Shown piece by piece: positions 43,141 to 50,645 of a DNA stretch of 64,000 bases (position 1 is its first letter; each line of letters starts with the position of its first letter). The DNA comes from Methanomassiliicoccaceae archaeon DOK. Lineage in GTDB: Archaea; Thermoplasmatota; Thermoplasmata; Methanomassiliicoccales; Methanomethylophilaceae. The notes under the pieces were generated by a model. It was not told where the DNA came from. It worked only from the letters and a program-made list of their open reading frames with translations, and searched no databases. Both the position numbers and the translations under genes were made by a program. The stretch covers positions 930,001 to 994,000 of the forward strand of contig CP047880.1 of the NCBI GenBank assembly GCA_009911715.1. The letters are read 5' to 3'.

Positions 43141-43601
43141 CTGCGCCTTCCGACCGCCACGATCGACAGGACCTTCCACTCCGGGTCGAGTCCCGCCTCG
43201 CGGATGACGAACTCCTCCGCCGTGCCGGAGTCGGAATCCCTGAGCCTGACCTGCACCCAGCAGCTTCCCAGTCCGAGGTCCTCCGCCTCCAGCTGGATCA
43301 TTATGGTCGCGATGGAGGCGTCCTCGATCCAGACGTCGCAGACCCTGGGATCGGCGGCGACGATGACAGCGAACGTCGCGGTCTCAAGGGGAGTCGTCGA
43401 GGAGGGCTTGCACAGCGCCAGCCTCCTGATGAGGGACACGTCCCTGACGGGGACGAGGCGCACGTCGTCCAGCTTCCTGGAGGAGGGGGCCAGGCGGCCG
43501 GCCTCCATGATGAGTCCCATCTCCTCCTCGGTCAGGGGCTCCTCCGTGAAGGTCCTGCAGGTCTTCCTGCTCCTGGCCAGGTCTATGAACACGGGGCTCA
43601 C
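43137..43601 (-). CDS. Nitroreductase-family FMN protein
   Basis: This 154-residue protein is a compact member of the nitroreductase family. ARSRKTCRTFTEEPLTEEEMGLIMEAGRLAPSSRKLDDVRLVPV contains the Arg-Ser-x-Arg FMN-phosphate contact region, and EDASIATIMIQLEAEDLGLGSCWVQVR is the second conserved helix. It probably forms an FMN-binding dimer; the substrate is unknown. Its ATG overlaps the LeuRS stop. It is shorter than many relatives but complete in motif order. Confidence 0.82.
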   Translation of the reverse strand: MSPVFIDLARSRKTCRTFTEEPLTEEEMGLIMEAGRLAPSSRKLDDVRLVPVRDVSLIRRLALCKPSSTTPLETATFAVIVAADPRVCDVWIEDASIATIMIQLEAEDLGLGSCWVQVRLRDSDSGTAEEFVIREAGLDPEWKVLSIVAVGRRR

Positions 43602-46483
43602 TCCAGCAGTATGGCGGGCCTTCCGGGCGCCGCTGCCCTGGCCTTGTTCTGCGGGTCGTAGAGGCCTTCGGAGTCGGCGGAGAGGACCTCGACCTCCAGT
43701 CCCGTCTCCTCCGCCAGGAAGCCCTTCGCCGACGAGAGCAGCGAGAACTCGTCCGTCTCGTACAGGGGCCTCTTGGACTCCGGGGACGACCTGGGGAACT
43801 CGATGGCGACCTTCTTCGCCAGTTCCTGCGCGGCCTTGCCGTTGCGCTTGATGGACTCGTCGGACATGCAGGCCTTCGTGAGTCCGGGGACGGTCAGCTC
43901 ACCCTCGGCGAGCATCGCGGCCCCCTTCCTCATGACCTCCCTCTTCCACTCGGCGGAGGTGTACAGGACGATCCTGCTGGGCTCCATCTTGGCGATCTTC
44001 CTGATCTCGGTGATGTCGGACATGACGTCGCGAATGAGGTTCTCGCCGTACTCCGAGGCGGCGGCGATCGCGTCCGGATCCGCCTCAGGGAGCTGGCAGG
44101 CGGACACCAGGCCTTCGAACCCGGCGGACTCCCACAGCTCCTCGGCGGTGTGGGGGGTGACGGGCATCATGGCCTGGATCCAGATCTTCAGCGCGGAGCG
44201 GATGGTCTCGGCGTTGCTGCCTCCCCTCCTGGAGTACCACTTGATGTCGTTGTACATGTCGAAGTACACCGTGGTGGTCATCTGCCTCAGGTCGTACTTC
44301 TCCATGGCGGCCCTGATCTCGTTGAGGTGGGTGTTGAACCTGGACATCAGCCAGGCGTCCATCTCCCCCTTGGGGGAGTCGGACTCGGATGCGATGAGGT
44401 CCTGCACGGCGCCGAATATCCTGTCGACCCTCTGCCTGTAGGTCATGACGGTGTCCTCGCTCCACTCGACGTCCACGAACATGGACGCCACGTGCGCGTA
44501 GTACAGCCTCATGGCGTCTACGCCGAACTTTGCGGCCGCGCCGGGGATGGGCTGGGCCCCTCCCTTGGACTTGGAGATCTTGTCGCTGTTCTTGCCGGTG
44601 ATGTACCAGTTGACTGTGATGCCGCGGGGCCACATATCCTGGGGGAGGATGGCCACGTGGTTGAACAGGAACGCAGGGAAGTGCACGGTCATGTGCTCCT
44701 TGCCGCCGAGGTTGATGTCCAGGGGGTACCAGTAGAGCACGTCCGCCCTCATCCTCTCGACGAGGTCCTGGGCGATGCCCGTGGATGCGGCGACGTCGGA
44801 CGGCGTCCCCCTGCCGAGGAACACGTAGTCGAAGAACTCCTCCGTCATCTGCTCGGGCTCGATCTGGTGCGAGTTGGCGTAGAGCGAGATCGTGTAGTAT
44901 ATCGGGTAGAGCGTGGAGTCGGAGATGGCCTCGATGATCCATTTGTCATCGTAGGGGAACCTCGTTCCCAGCCAGTTGCCAAGCCTTACGCACGCCCTCT
45001 CCCTGAACCAGTCCAGGACACCGTGGACGTTGTCCGCGTACTCCGGCGGATTGATGTCCATGGTCCTGCAGTGGTCGGACGTCCTCTGCGTGAGGTCCTT
45101 GTCCGCGTAGTTGATGAACCACTGGTCGTCGATCCTCCTGATGTGGACCCTGCGTCCGCACCTGCAGACGACCTCCTCTGTGAGGTCGAAGAAGGGCTCC
45201 GCCTCGCCGGCGTCAATCATGGCCTGGCGCATCCTGTCCTTGGCCTCCTCCACGCGGAGTCCGGCGTACTCGCCGCAGACGTCCTTCATGCGGCCCATGT
45301 GGTAGCCGTCCTTGTAGACCTGCTTCTTGGCCTCGACCAGCTTGGGGTCGCCGGGCTGCTTGATGCCCAGCCTGTCGATCATGTCCTTGGCGGGGAAGTC
45401 TCCGTAGCCCTTCATCTCTATGATCGAGATGGGGACGACGGAGTCGATGAGCTCCTGGGAGAGCCCGTACCTCTCCCTTAGGGCGGGGTCCCTCTTGACC
45501 GCCTCGAGGGAGATCCAATCGTCGGGCGCGTCGGACGGGACGGACGTCACCAGACCCGTTCCCACATCCGGGTCGCAGAAGGTGGCGGGGAACACGGGGA
45601 TCTCCCTGTGGATCATGGGGGCCTCGCACATCCATCCGATCATCTCGCTGCCGGGGATCGTGCCGATCTCCTCGATGCCGTCCTTCTGGAGCTGCAGCTT
45701 CTCGGACGCCTGCGGGGAGACGATCCAGGTCTCTCCGTCCTTCCTGATCCTCCTGTACTCCACCTCGGGGTTGACCCAGAAGCAGACCTGCCCGTACACG
45801 GTCTCCGGCCTGAGGGTGGCTGCGATGAGGAACTCGTCCCCGTGCCTGAACTTGAGGAGGGTGTACTCCTGCGTCTCGGCCCTGCCGCCCTTGGAGATGT
45901 CCGTCTCGGAGGGATCGACCGCGACGGGCCCGCAGTTGGGACATGCGGGGGCGTAGTAGGGCTTCTGGATGAGCAGTCCGGCGTCGTGGAGCTTCCTGAA
46001 CTGCCACTGGATGAACTTGGCGTAATCGGGATATAGGGTGCATGTGAACCTCCTCCAGTCGGCGAGGAACCCGAACCTCTTCCAGTAGTCGTTCACGTAG
46101 ACCTTGTTGAAGAACTCGACGACCGAGAGGGGGTCCTTCATGCCGGCGAGGTCCTCGTCGGTGCAGCCGTTCCTCTTGAGGTAGTCGATCGTGGCCTCGT
46201 CGCCGCGGGAAATCCTGTTGAACAGCGATATGCCGCCGTTTCCGGTGGCATGGGTCCCCACGGGGAAGAGCACGTTGAAACCGGTCATGCGCTTGTACCT
46301 GTTGATCGCGTCGACATAGGTGTATCCGCGCAGATGACCGACGTGTAGGTACCCCGTCACACCGGGGTACGCGAAGATGATCATGAACTTGGGCTTGGAC
46401 TCGTCCCTGTCGGACCTGTCCAGACCGGCCTCGGCCCAGCGGGCCTGCCATTTGGCTTCCATTGTTCCGTAGTCGTTGGCCAT
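43598..46483 (-). CDS. leuS: Leucyl-tRNA synthetase
   Basis: This 961-residue class Ia synthetase is of the archaeal/eukaryotic type. The HIGH motif is HVGH (47-50) in YLHVGHLRGYTYVDA, and the KMSKS motif reads KISKS (about 634-638). The CP1 editing domain is long, with the threonine-rich discrimination region replaced by archaeal text, and four-Cys zinc motifs are present (CPNCG at about 180, CRCG at about 437). The ATG at 46481-46483 starts MANDYGTMEAKWQARW. A dyad sits in the leader. Downstream nitroreductase and GNAT genes overlap in chain. Confidence 0.94.
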   Translation of the reverse strand: MANDYGTMEAKWQARWAEAGLDRSDRDESKPKFMIIFAYPGVTGYLHVGHLRGYTYVDAINRYKRMTGFNVLFPVGTHATGNGGISLFNRISRGDEATIDYLKRNGCTDEDLAGMKDPLSVVEFFNKVYVNDYWKRFGFLADWRRFTCTLYPDYAKFIQWQFRKLHDAGLLIQKPYYAPACPNCGPVAVDPSETDISKGGRAETQEYTLLKFRHGDEFLIAATLRPETVYGQVCFWVNPEVEYRRIRKDGETWIVSPQASEKLQLQKDGIEEIGTIPGSEMIGWMCEAPMIHREIPVFPATFCDPDVGTGLVTSVPSDAPDDWISLEAVKRDPALRERYGLSQELIDSVVPISIIEMKGYGDFPAKDMIDRLGIKQPGDPKLVEAKKQVYKDGYHMGRMKDVCGEYAGLRVEEAKDRMRQAMIDAGEAEPFFDLTEEVVCRCGRRVHIRRIDDQWFINYADKDLTQRTSDHCRTMDINPPEYADNVHGVLDWFRERACVRLGNWLGTRFPYDDKWIIEAISDSTLYPIYYTISLYANSHQIEPEQMTEEFFDYVFLGRGTPSDVAASTGIAQDLVERMRADVLYWYPLDINLGGKEHMTVHFPAFLFNHVAILPQDMWPRGITVNWYITGKNSDKISKSKGGAQPIPGAAAKFGVDAMRLYYAHVASMFVDVEWSEDTVMTYRQRVDRIFGAVQDLIASESDSPKGEMDAWLMSRFNTHLNEIRAAMEKYDLRQMTTTVYFDMYNDIKWYSRRGGSNAETIRSALKIWIQAMMPVTPHTAEELWESAGFEGLVSACQLPEADPDAIAAASEYGENLIRDVMSDITEIRKIAKMEPSRIVLYTSAEWKREVMRKGAAMLAEGELTVPGLTKACMSDESIKRNGKAAQELAKKVAIEFPRSSPESKRPLYETDEFSLLSSAKGFLAEETGLEVEVLSADSEGLYDPQNKARAAAPGRPAILLE

Positions 46484-46489
46484 TTGGAT

Positions 46490-46518
46490 CCCTTTATTAC
46501 ACGTGCGCGTAATAAGGG
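46490..46518 (-). promoter_or_regulatory. Dyad in the leuS leader
   Basis: CCCTTATTAC-8-GTAATAAAGGG (minus strand) forms an almost perfect 10-bp stem with one bulge. It ends 7 bp before the leuS ATG. A TATA-like TTTTTATCAATATCC lies just upstream (about 46520-46534). It could be a repressor operator or an RNA stem that masks the start region. Confidence 0.5.
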
Positions 46519-46637
46519 ATATTGATAAAAAGGTTGAGATAGGGAAGATGGGGCAGGCACCTGAAGGCGAGGGCCCACCGTCAGATTACCCATCCTCGGC
46601 ATCCAGCCATCCCGGTCCGACGATGGTTCGGATCCAT

Positions 46638-46894
46638 GTCGGACATGTCCGACACGTAAGACGGATGACGTAAGACGTCGCTGTAAGACGCGGTAAGACG
46701 CGTCCGACTAGAACACATTTATCTACATCCGAAGCATACATCTTCATCGAAGACGAGTCTCTTCGCAGACACTTGTCCCGATTCAAGCATCCGTCTGACA
46801 GAGAAATGAGCCGGAAACAGTGATTTCCGACGGAAAATCTCTGTCAGACGTGTGTCTTACTTTTGTCGGACAAGCTTTAAATATCACGTAAGAC
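46638..46894. promoter_or_regulatory. Repeat- and dyad-rich control region of the RHH-ftsZ locus
   Basis: It contains a perfect palindrome GTCGGACATGTCCGAC (46638-46653). Four direct copies of GTAAGACG follow (46656-46663, 46670-46677, 46683-46690, 46693-46700), then an inverted GTCTTAC (46854-46860), a GTCGGACA half-palindrome (46865-46872) and GTAAGAC (46888-46894). The last three bracket the TATA-like CTTTAAATAT (46875-46884) of the ribbon-helix-helix gene. The arrangement fits cooperative binding and autoregulation by a ribbon-helix-helix protein. Confidence 0.6.
46791..46850. repeat. 13-bp perfect inverted repeat with nested hairpin
   Basis: CGTCTGACAGAGA (46791-46803) pairs perfectly with TCTCTGTCAGACG (46838-46850). 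Between them CGGAAA-CAGTGA-TTTCCG (46812-46829) makes a second stem. If transcribed it would be a stable 60-nt RNA; if not, it is a large operator. A TATA-like CACATTTATCTAC at about 46713-46725 could start an RNA at about 46745. Confidence 0.65.
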
Positions 46895-46958
46895 ATAATC
46901 TTGATTGCAAGCGGGAAGGGATGGGAAAAACTCTCTCTTGCAACAGGAAAGGATGGAA

Positions 46959-47321
46959 ATGACCGACGACGGAATCAAGATCACCCTCAGGATGGGAACC
47001 GAGGAGCTCCAGGCACTGGAGGACTTCATGGGTGAGCGCGATCTCGAGAACAAGTCGGTTTTCATCCGCGAGGCCATCAAGAGGTACATGGAGACATACG
47101 ACTCCCCTGCCGGACAGATGCCCTCGGAGGGCGGGATCTTCGTCCGCCTCAGCGACATCCACCTGGATGCACTCAACCAGCTGGTTCAGCGCGGAATGTG
47201 CCTGAACGAGGAGGAGTTCATCAGGAGGTGCGTCCTGGATAAGATCGTCCCGAAGACGGTCGAGGAGGAGGCCATCGAGGACTCCTTCAGGACTGCACAG
47301 AGGAATGCCGCGCTCAAGTGA
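46959..47321 (+). CDS. Tandem ribbon-helix-helix transcriptional regulator (CdrS-like)
   Basis: This 120-residue protein has two ribbon-helix-helix units: residues 5-46 (GIKITLRMGTEELQALEDFM ... VFIREAIKRYMETY) and 58-98 (GGIFVRLSDIHLDALNQLVQ ... EEFIRRCVLDKIV). In haloarchaea the RHH protein CdrS is encoded next to ftsZ2 and controls cell-division genes; this gene also precedes an FtsZ-family gene. The ATG at 46959 follows AGGAAAGG; one at 46953 is possible. The leader contains TTGCAAG (46905-46911) and CTTGCAA (46937-46943), which may fold over the ribosome-binding site. Likely autoregulated. Confidence 0.8.
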   Translation: MTDDGIKITLRMGTEELQALEDFMGERDLENKSVFIREAIKRYMETYDSPAGQMPSEGGIFVRLSDIHLDALNQLVQRGMCLNEEEFIRRCVLDKIVPKTVEEEAIEDSFRTAQRNAALK

Positions 47322-47433
47322 AGAAAAAAGGGATGGGAAATCGCATCCGTCAGCCGGATGGGAACGGCCACGGCCGAGGCTGATGGATGCTATTCAAACA
47401 CCTTAACGAAAGACGAGATCGAAGCAACGGGTG

Positions 47434-48138
47434 ATGCACATGACAGGGAACGACATTGAAATCGCGGTCGAGCCGCGCATAGCGGTCGTCGGCGTGGGCG
47501 GTGCGGGATGCAACGTCGTCAGCGCTTTCAGCGATTCGCTCTGCGCAGTGGACACCATCGCGATCAACACTGACAAGGACGCCCTCCACAAGACGGATGC
47601 GGACACCAAGATCTACATCTGCAAGGAGGTCCTGAAGGGCGAGGGAGCCCACGGGGACACCGTCCTCGGGAAGAAGTGCGCCGACATCCACAAGGAGGAG
47701 ATCAGGCAGGCACTCTCCGGACATGATGTCGTGTTCGTCATCGCGGGTCTCGGAGGCGGAACCGGAACAGGTGCCGCATCCGTCGTCATCGACGCTGCCA
47801 GGTCTCAGGGAATACTCACATTCGCCGTCGCGATCAGCCCCTTCTCCTTCGAGGGAAGGCGCAAGGAGATCGCCAGAGAGGGCTACAGGCACATCAGGGC
47901 CGTCTGCGAGCACACGATTCTCGTGGACAACGACCTGGTCCTCGCCAGGATGCCCGACCTCACCATGGACCGCGCCTTCGGCGAGGTCAACAAGAGCATC
48001 ATGAGGCACGTCATGGACTGCGTCGCAGCTGTCGAGGAGACGTTCGTGGACGAGATCTCCAGGCAGAGGCCGGTCAAGACCACAAGGGAGACCTCCAAGA
48101 AGGAGAAGTACCCCATAGAGCTCCTCATCAGCGCTTGA
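47434..48138 (+). CDS. ftsZ: Truncated FtsZ-family GTPase (GTP-binding domain only)
   Basis: This 234-residue tubulin-superfamily protein has loop T1 VGVGGAGCN (about 19-27), T2 AINTD (43-47), T4 GGGTGTG (107-113) and T5 SPFSFEGRR (135-143). The H7 helix is NDLVLARMPDLTMDRAFGEVNKSIM. It then ends in a basic tail (RQRPVKTTRETSKKEKYPIELLISA). The T7 loop (usually NxDxAD), which completes the GTPase site of the next subunit, and the C-terminal domain are missing. Two terminator hairpins follow, so it is not a frameshifted full gene. It may bind GTP, cap or regulate a full-length FtsZ. Start ATG 47434 or GTG 47431. Confidence 0.82.
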   Translation: MHMTGNDIEIAVEPRIAVVGVGGAGCNVVSAFSDSLCAVDTIAINTDKDALHKTDADTKIYICKEVLKGEGAHGDTVLGKKCADIHKEEIRQALSGHDVVFVIAGLGGGTGTGAASVVIDAARSQGILTFAVAISPFSFEGRRKEIAREGYRHIRAVCEHTILVDNDLVLARMPDLTMDRAFGEVNKSIMRHVMDCVAAVEETFVDEISRQRPVKTTRETSKKEKYPIELLISA

Positions 48139-48165
48139 AAAGGTCTATCACGCTTTTCTCCCCCA

Positions 48166-48188
48166 GCGGGAGGGCGTTGCCCTCCCGC
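48166..48188 (+). terminator. Terminator hairpin 1 after ftsZ-like gene
   Basis: GCGGGAGGGC-GTT-GCCCTCCCGC is a 10-bp perfect stem 27 bp after the stop. It is followed by ACATTTGTTTCC. Confidence 0.72.
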
Positions 48189-48204
48189 ACATTTGTTTCC
48201 TCTT

Positions 48205-48221
48205 GCGGGCCTCCGGCCCGC
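48205..48221 (+). terminator. Terminator hairpin 2 after ftsZ-like gene
   Basis: GCGGGCC-TCC-GGCCCGC is a 7-bp perfect stem. It is followed by a pyrimidine-rich tract (TCCTCTCTTCATTTC). Two stems in series make a strong stop. Confidence 0.65.
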
Positions 48222-48528
48222 CTCCTCTCTTCATTTCGTTGTGTTGGTGAGCACCTGCGTCGACAAGCATCTAGAATCCGGTTTTTTCCATAGAAAATCC
48301 CACACTGGAACGGATGCCCTTCCGATGCGTGTCGGACATCTGTGGGTCTGATAGGCAGTCACAGGGACTCGGGCGACTGGATGACCTCCGACTTCCAAGG
48401 AAGCCATGATGTACGAGAAGAACCAATTCGCCTCCCTGGAATCCGCAGTACCCCCAGCCAGCCTGTCGCACATCACAGATGAATGGTCGGATACGATGTG
48501 GCTTCCTGATACCGATCGAGGGAAAAAG
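48222..48528. other. Intergenic region before the nicotinate phosphoribosyltransferase gene
   Basis: This spacer of about 300 bp holds no clear gene. An AT-rich GGTTTTTTCCATAGAAAATCCC (about 48279-48300) is the only promoter-like stretch. An in-frame ATG at 48406 would add about 40 residues to the next protein; I reject it because the family starts at MSIFDGRNLSMM and a GAGGG site precedes that ATG. Confidence 0.4.
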
Positions 48529-50010
48529 ATGAGCATATTCGACGGACGCAACCTGTCAATGATGATGGACCTCTACGAGATGACCATGTCCAACGGATAC
48601 TTCCTGGAGGCCCACAGGGACGACATGGCGACGTTCGACGTCTTCTTCAGAAGGATACCGGACAGCGGGGGATACGCGATATTCGCCGGACTTGAGCAGA
48701 TAGTAGACTTCATCGAGCATATGCGCTTCGACGAAGCGGACATCGAGTACCTCAGGTCCCTGAAAATGTTCGACGACAGATTCCTGGATTACCTCAGCAA
48801 CTATCGTTTCACCGGGGACGTAGACGCCTTCGACGAGGGGACCATCATGTACCCCAATGAACCCGTCGTCACCGTCACCGCCCCCATGATAGACGCACAG
48901 CTCGTGGAGACTGCGATCCTGGCCCAGTTCAACCACCAGTCCCTCATCGCGACCAAGGCCCGCAGGATCGTCAGGGCGGCACAGGGGAGGGCGGTGTCCG
49001 ACTTCGGTGCCCGCAGGGCCCACAACATGGATGCCGCGGTCTACGGAGCCAGAGCGGCGTACATCGGCGGCGTCGTCGGCACTGCGACCGTCCTCTCGGG
49101 GCAGATGTTCGGCATCCCTGTCAGCGGGACGATGGCGCACAGCTGGGTGATGTACCACGACTCGGAGTTCGAGGCGTTCAGGAAATACGCCGAGATCTAC
49201 CCCGACGATACCGTGCTCCTGATTGACACCTATGACGTCCTCAGGTCGGGCACCCCCAACGCCATCAGATGCGCCAAGGAAGTGCTGGAGCCGATGGGCA
49301 AGAGGCTGAAGGGCGTCCGTCTGGACTCGGGAGACCTGGCCTATCTGACGAAGGAGGTCCGCAGGATGCTTGACGATGCCGGCCTGCAGGACTGCAGGAT
49401 CATAGCCTCCAACAGCCTCGACGAGTACTCCATCACATCAATCATCGATCAGGGTGCCCGCATCGACTCCTTCGGTGTCGGCGAGAGGCTGATCACCGCC
49501 AAGAGCGACCCCGTGCTGGGTGCCGTCTACAAGATAGCCGCCGTCAGGAAGGACGGAGTGAGCAGGCCGACCATCAAGGTCTCCGAGGCGGTCGAGAAGA
49601 TCACGAACCCGGGCAGGAAGAAGGTGTACCGTGTGTACGACGGCACCGGACACGCCGTTTGCGACCTCATCACATTGGAGGATGAGGAGGTCGACCTCAC
49701 GAAACCCTATAGGGCGGTCGATCCTGTAAAGCCCTGGAAGGAGATCTACCTCGTGGACTGCACGGCCAGGGAGCTCCTGCATCCCGTCATAAGGAATGGA
49801 AGACGCGTATCGCCGACGAGGGACCTGAAGGAGATCAGGGATTACGTGGACAGGCAGCTCAGGGAAGAGATATGGCAGGAGGAGCAGAGGTTCGAGAACC
49901 CCCACGTCCATCACATGGACATGAGTCCCGCTTACTACGAGTTCAAGATGGACCTGCTCAGGAAGGCCGACGAGTCCTCGGACCGATGCCGACGTCCGCG
50001 AGTGGGATGA
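48529..50010 (+). CDS. pncB: Nicotinate phosphoribosyltransferase
   Basis: This 493-residue enzyme makes nicotinate mononucleotide from nicotinate, PRPP and ATP in NAD salvage. It shows LYEMTMSNGYF at the N-terminus, FDVFFRRIPDSGGYAIFAGLEQ, SDFGARRAHNMDAAVYGARAAYIGG and GTMAHSWVMYHD (catalytic His region), then VRLDSGDLAYLTKEVR and SNSLDEYSI. The length is usual. It is convergent with iorB across a hairpin. Confidence 0.9.
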   Translation: MSIFDGRNLSMMMDLYEMTMSNGYFLEAHRDDMATFDVFFRRIPDSGGYAIFAGLEQIVDFIEHMRFDEADIEYLRSLKMFDDRFLDYLSNYRFTGDVDAFDEGTIMYPNEPVVTVTAPMIDAQLVETAILAQFNHQSLIATKARRIVRAAQGRAVSDFGARRAHNMDAAVYGARAAYIGGVVGTATVLSGQMFGIPVSGTMAHSWVMYHDSEFEAFRKYAEIYPDDTVLLIDTYDVLRSGTPNAIRCAKEVLEPMGKRLKGVRLDSGDLAYLTKEVRRMLDDAGLQDCRIIASNSLDEYSITSIIDQGARIDSFGVGERLITAKSDPVLGAVYKIAAVRKDGVSRPTIKVSEAVEKITNPGRKKVYRVYDGTGHAVCDLITLEDEEVDLTKPYRAVDPVKPWKEIYLVDCTARELLHPVIRNGRRVSPTRDLKEIRDYVDRQLREEIWQEEQRFENPHVHHMDMSPAYYEFKMDLLRKADESSDRCRRPRVG

Positions 50011-50021
50011 GAATCGAAAGC

Positions 50022-50043
50022 CCGGGGAGGGATACCTCCCCGG
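50022..50043. terminator. Bidirectional hairpin between pncB and iorB
   Basis: CCGGGGAGG-GATA-CCTCCCCGG is a 9-bp perfect stem between two convergent stop codons. Neither side has a long T-run. Confidence 0.55.
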
Positions 50044-50054
50044 ATGGTTTGTGA

Positions 50055-50645
50055 TCAGTTCTTGACGGCGCTGTAGCCCATCTCGAAGGCCTTGACGTTG
50101 AGGTCCAGGAACTTCGGGGGCACCTGCGCCTTCAGAGCCTCGAGGAGGTCCTCCTTCATGAGGGGGAAGTCCTTCATGGCTGCGACTGCTCCGATCATGA
50201 CGGCGTTGGCCGCCACCGCCTTGCCCGCCTCGATCGCCAGCTTGGTCGCGTCCAAGGTCACGAGATTGGGGTTGACGTCCCTGACGGCACCGATCAGCTC
50301 ATCGATGTCAGGGTACTTCTCGAACCCTGCGGCGACCATCGACGGGAACACCGGGTCGAGGTTCATCAGGACCGCTGTGTCCCTGTTGCCCAGGGGCAGG
50401 TTCCTGACTGTCTCGGCGGGCTCGAAGCCCATGATCAGGTCGGCGCACCCGTCGGCCTCCAGGGGGCTGATGACATCGTCCCCGAAGCGGACTGTCGAGA
50501 GGACGCTTCCTCCCCTCTGGGCCATTCCGTGGACCTCGCTCATGGCCACCTTGTAGCCTCTGTTCATGGCCGCGTTCCCGAGGACCATTGATGCGAGGAG
50601 GACGCCCTGTCCTCCGACCCCTACGATCTGGATGGTGTACTTCAT
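50055..50645 (-). CDS. iorB: Indolepyruvate:ferredoxin oxidoreductase beta subunit
   Basis: This 196-residue small (gamma-domain-type) subunit works with IorA to oxidise arylpyruvates to aryl-acyl-CoA with ferredoxin. GVGGQGVLLASMVLGNAAMNRGYKVAMSEVHGMAQRGGSV is typical of the family. The ATG overlaps the IorA stop (ATGA). Longer upstream readings lie inside iorA. The distant PaaK-like ligase at the window end uses arylacetates, which would be the matching acyl-CoA pathway. Confidence 0.93.
   Translation of the reverse strand: MKYTIQIVGVGGQGVLLASMVLGNAAMNRGYKVAMSEVHGMAQRGGSVLSTVRFGDDVISPLEADGCADLIMGFEPAETVRNLPLGNRDTAVLMNLDPVFPSMVAAGFEKYPDIDELIGAVRDVNPNLVTLDATKLAIEAGKAVAANAVMIGAVAAMKDFPLMKEDLLEALKAQVPPKFLDLNVKAFEMGYSAVKN

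Noticed and set aside
46656-46700. Four GTAAGACG repeats considered as a CRISPR array
   Set aside because: The units are 8 bp at 10-14-bp spacing. CRISPR repeats are 23-47 bp with spacers of similar size, and no cas genes are near.
46600-46900. Replication origin
   Set aside because: It is dyad-rich, but no cdc6/orc1 gene or origin recognition box is visible, and the motifs fit the adjacent RHH gene better.
48138-48400. Missing FtsZ C-terminal half in another frame
   Set aside because: The downstream sequence is two terminator stems and shows no T7 or C-domain text in any frame I read.
48406-48528. N-terminal extension of nicotinate phosphoribosyltransferase
   Set aside because: The extra 41 residues have no family match, and the internal ATG has a ribosome-binding site at the right place.
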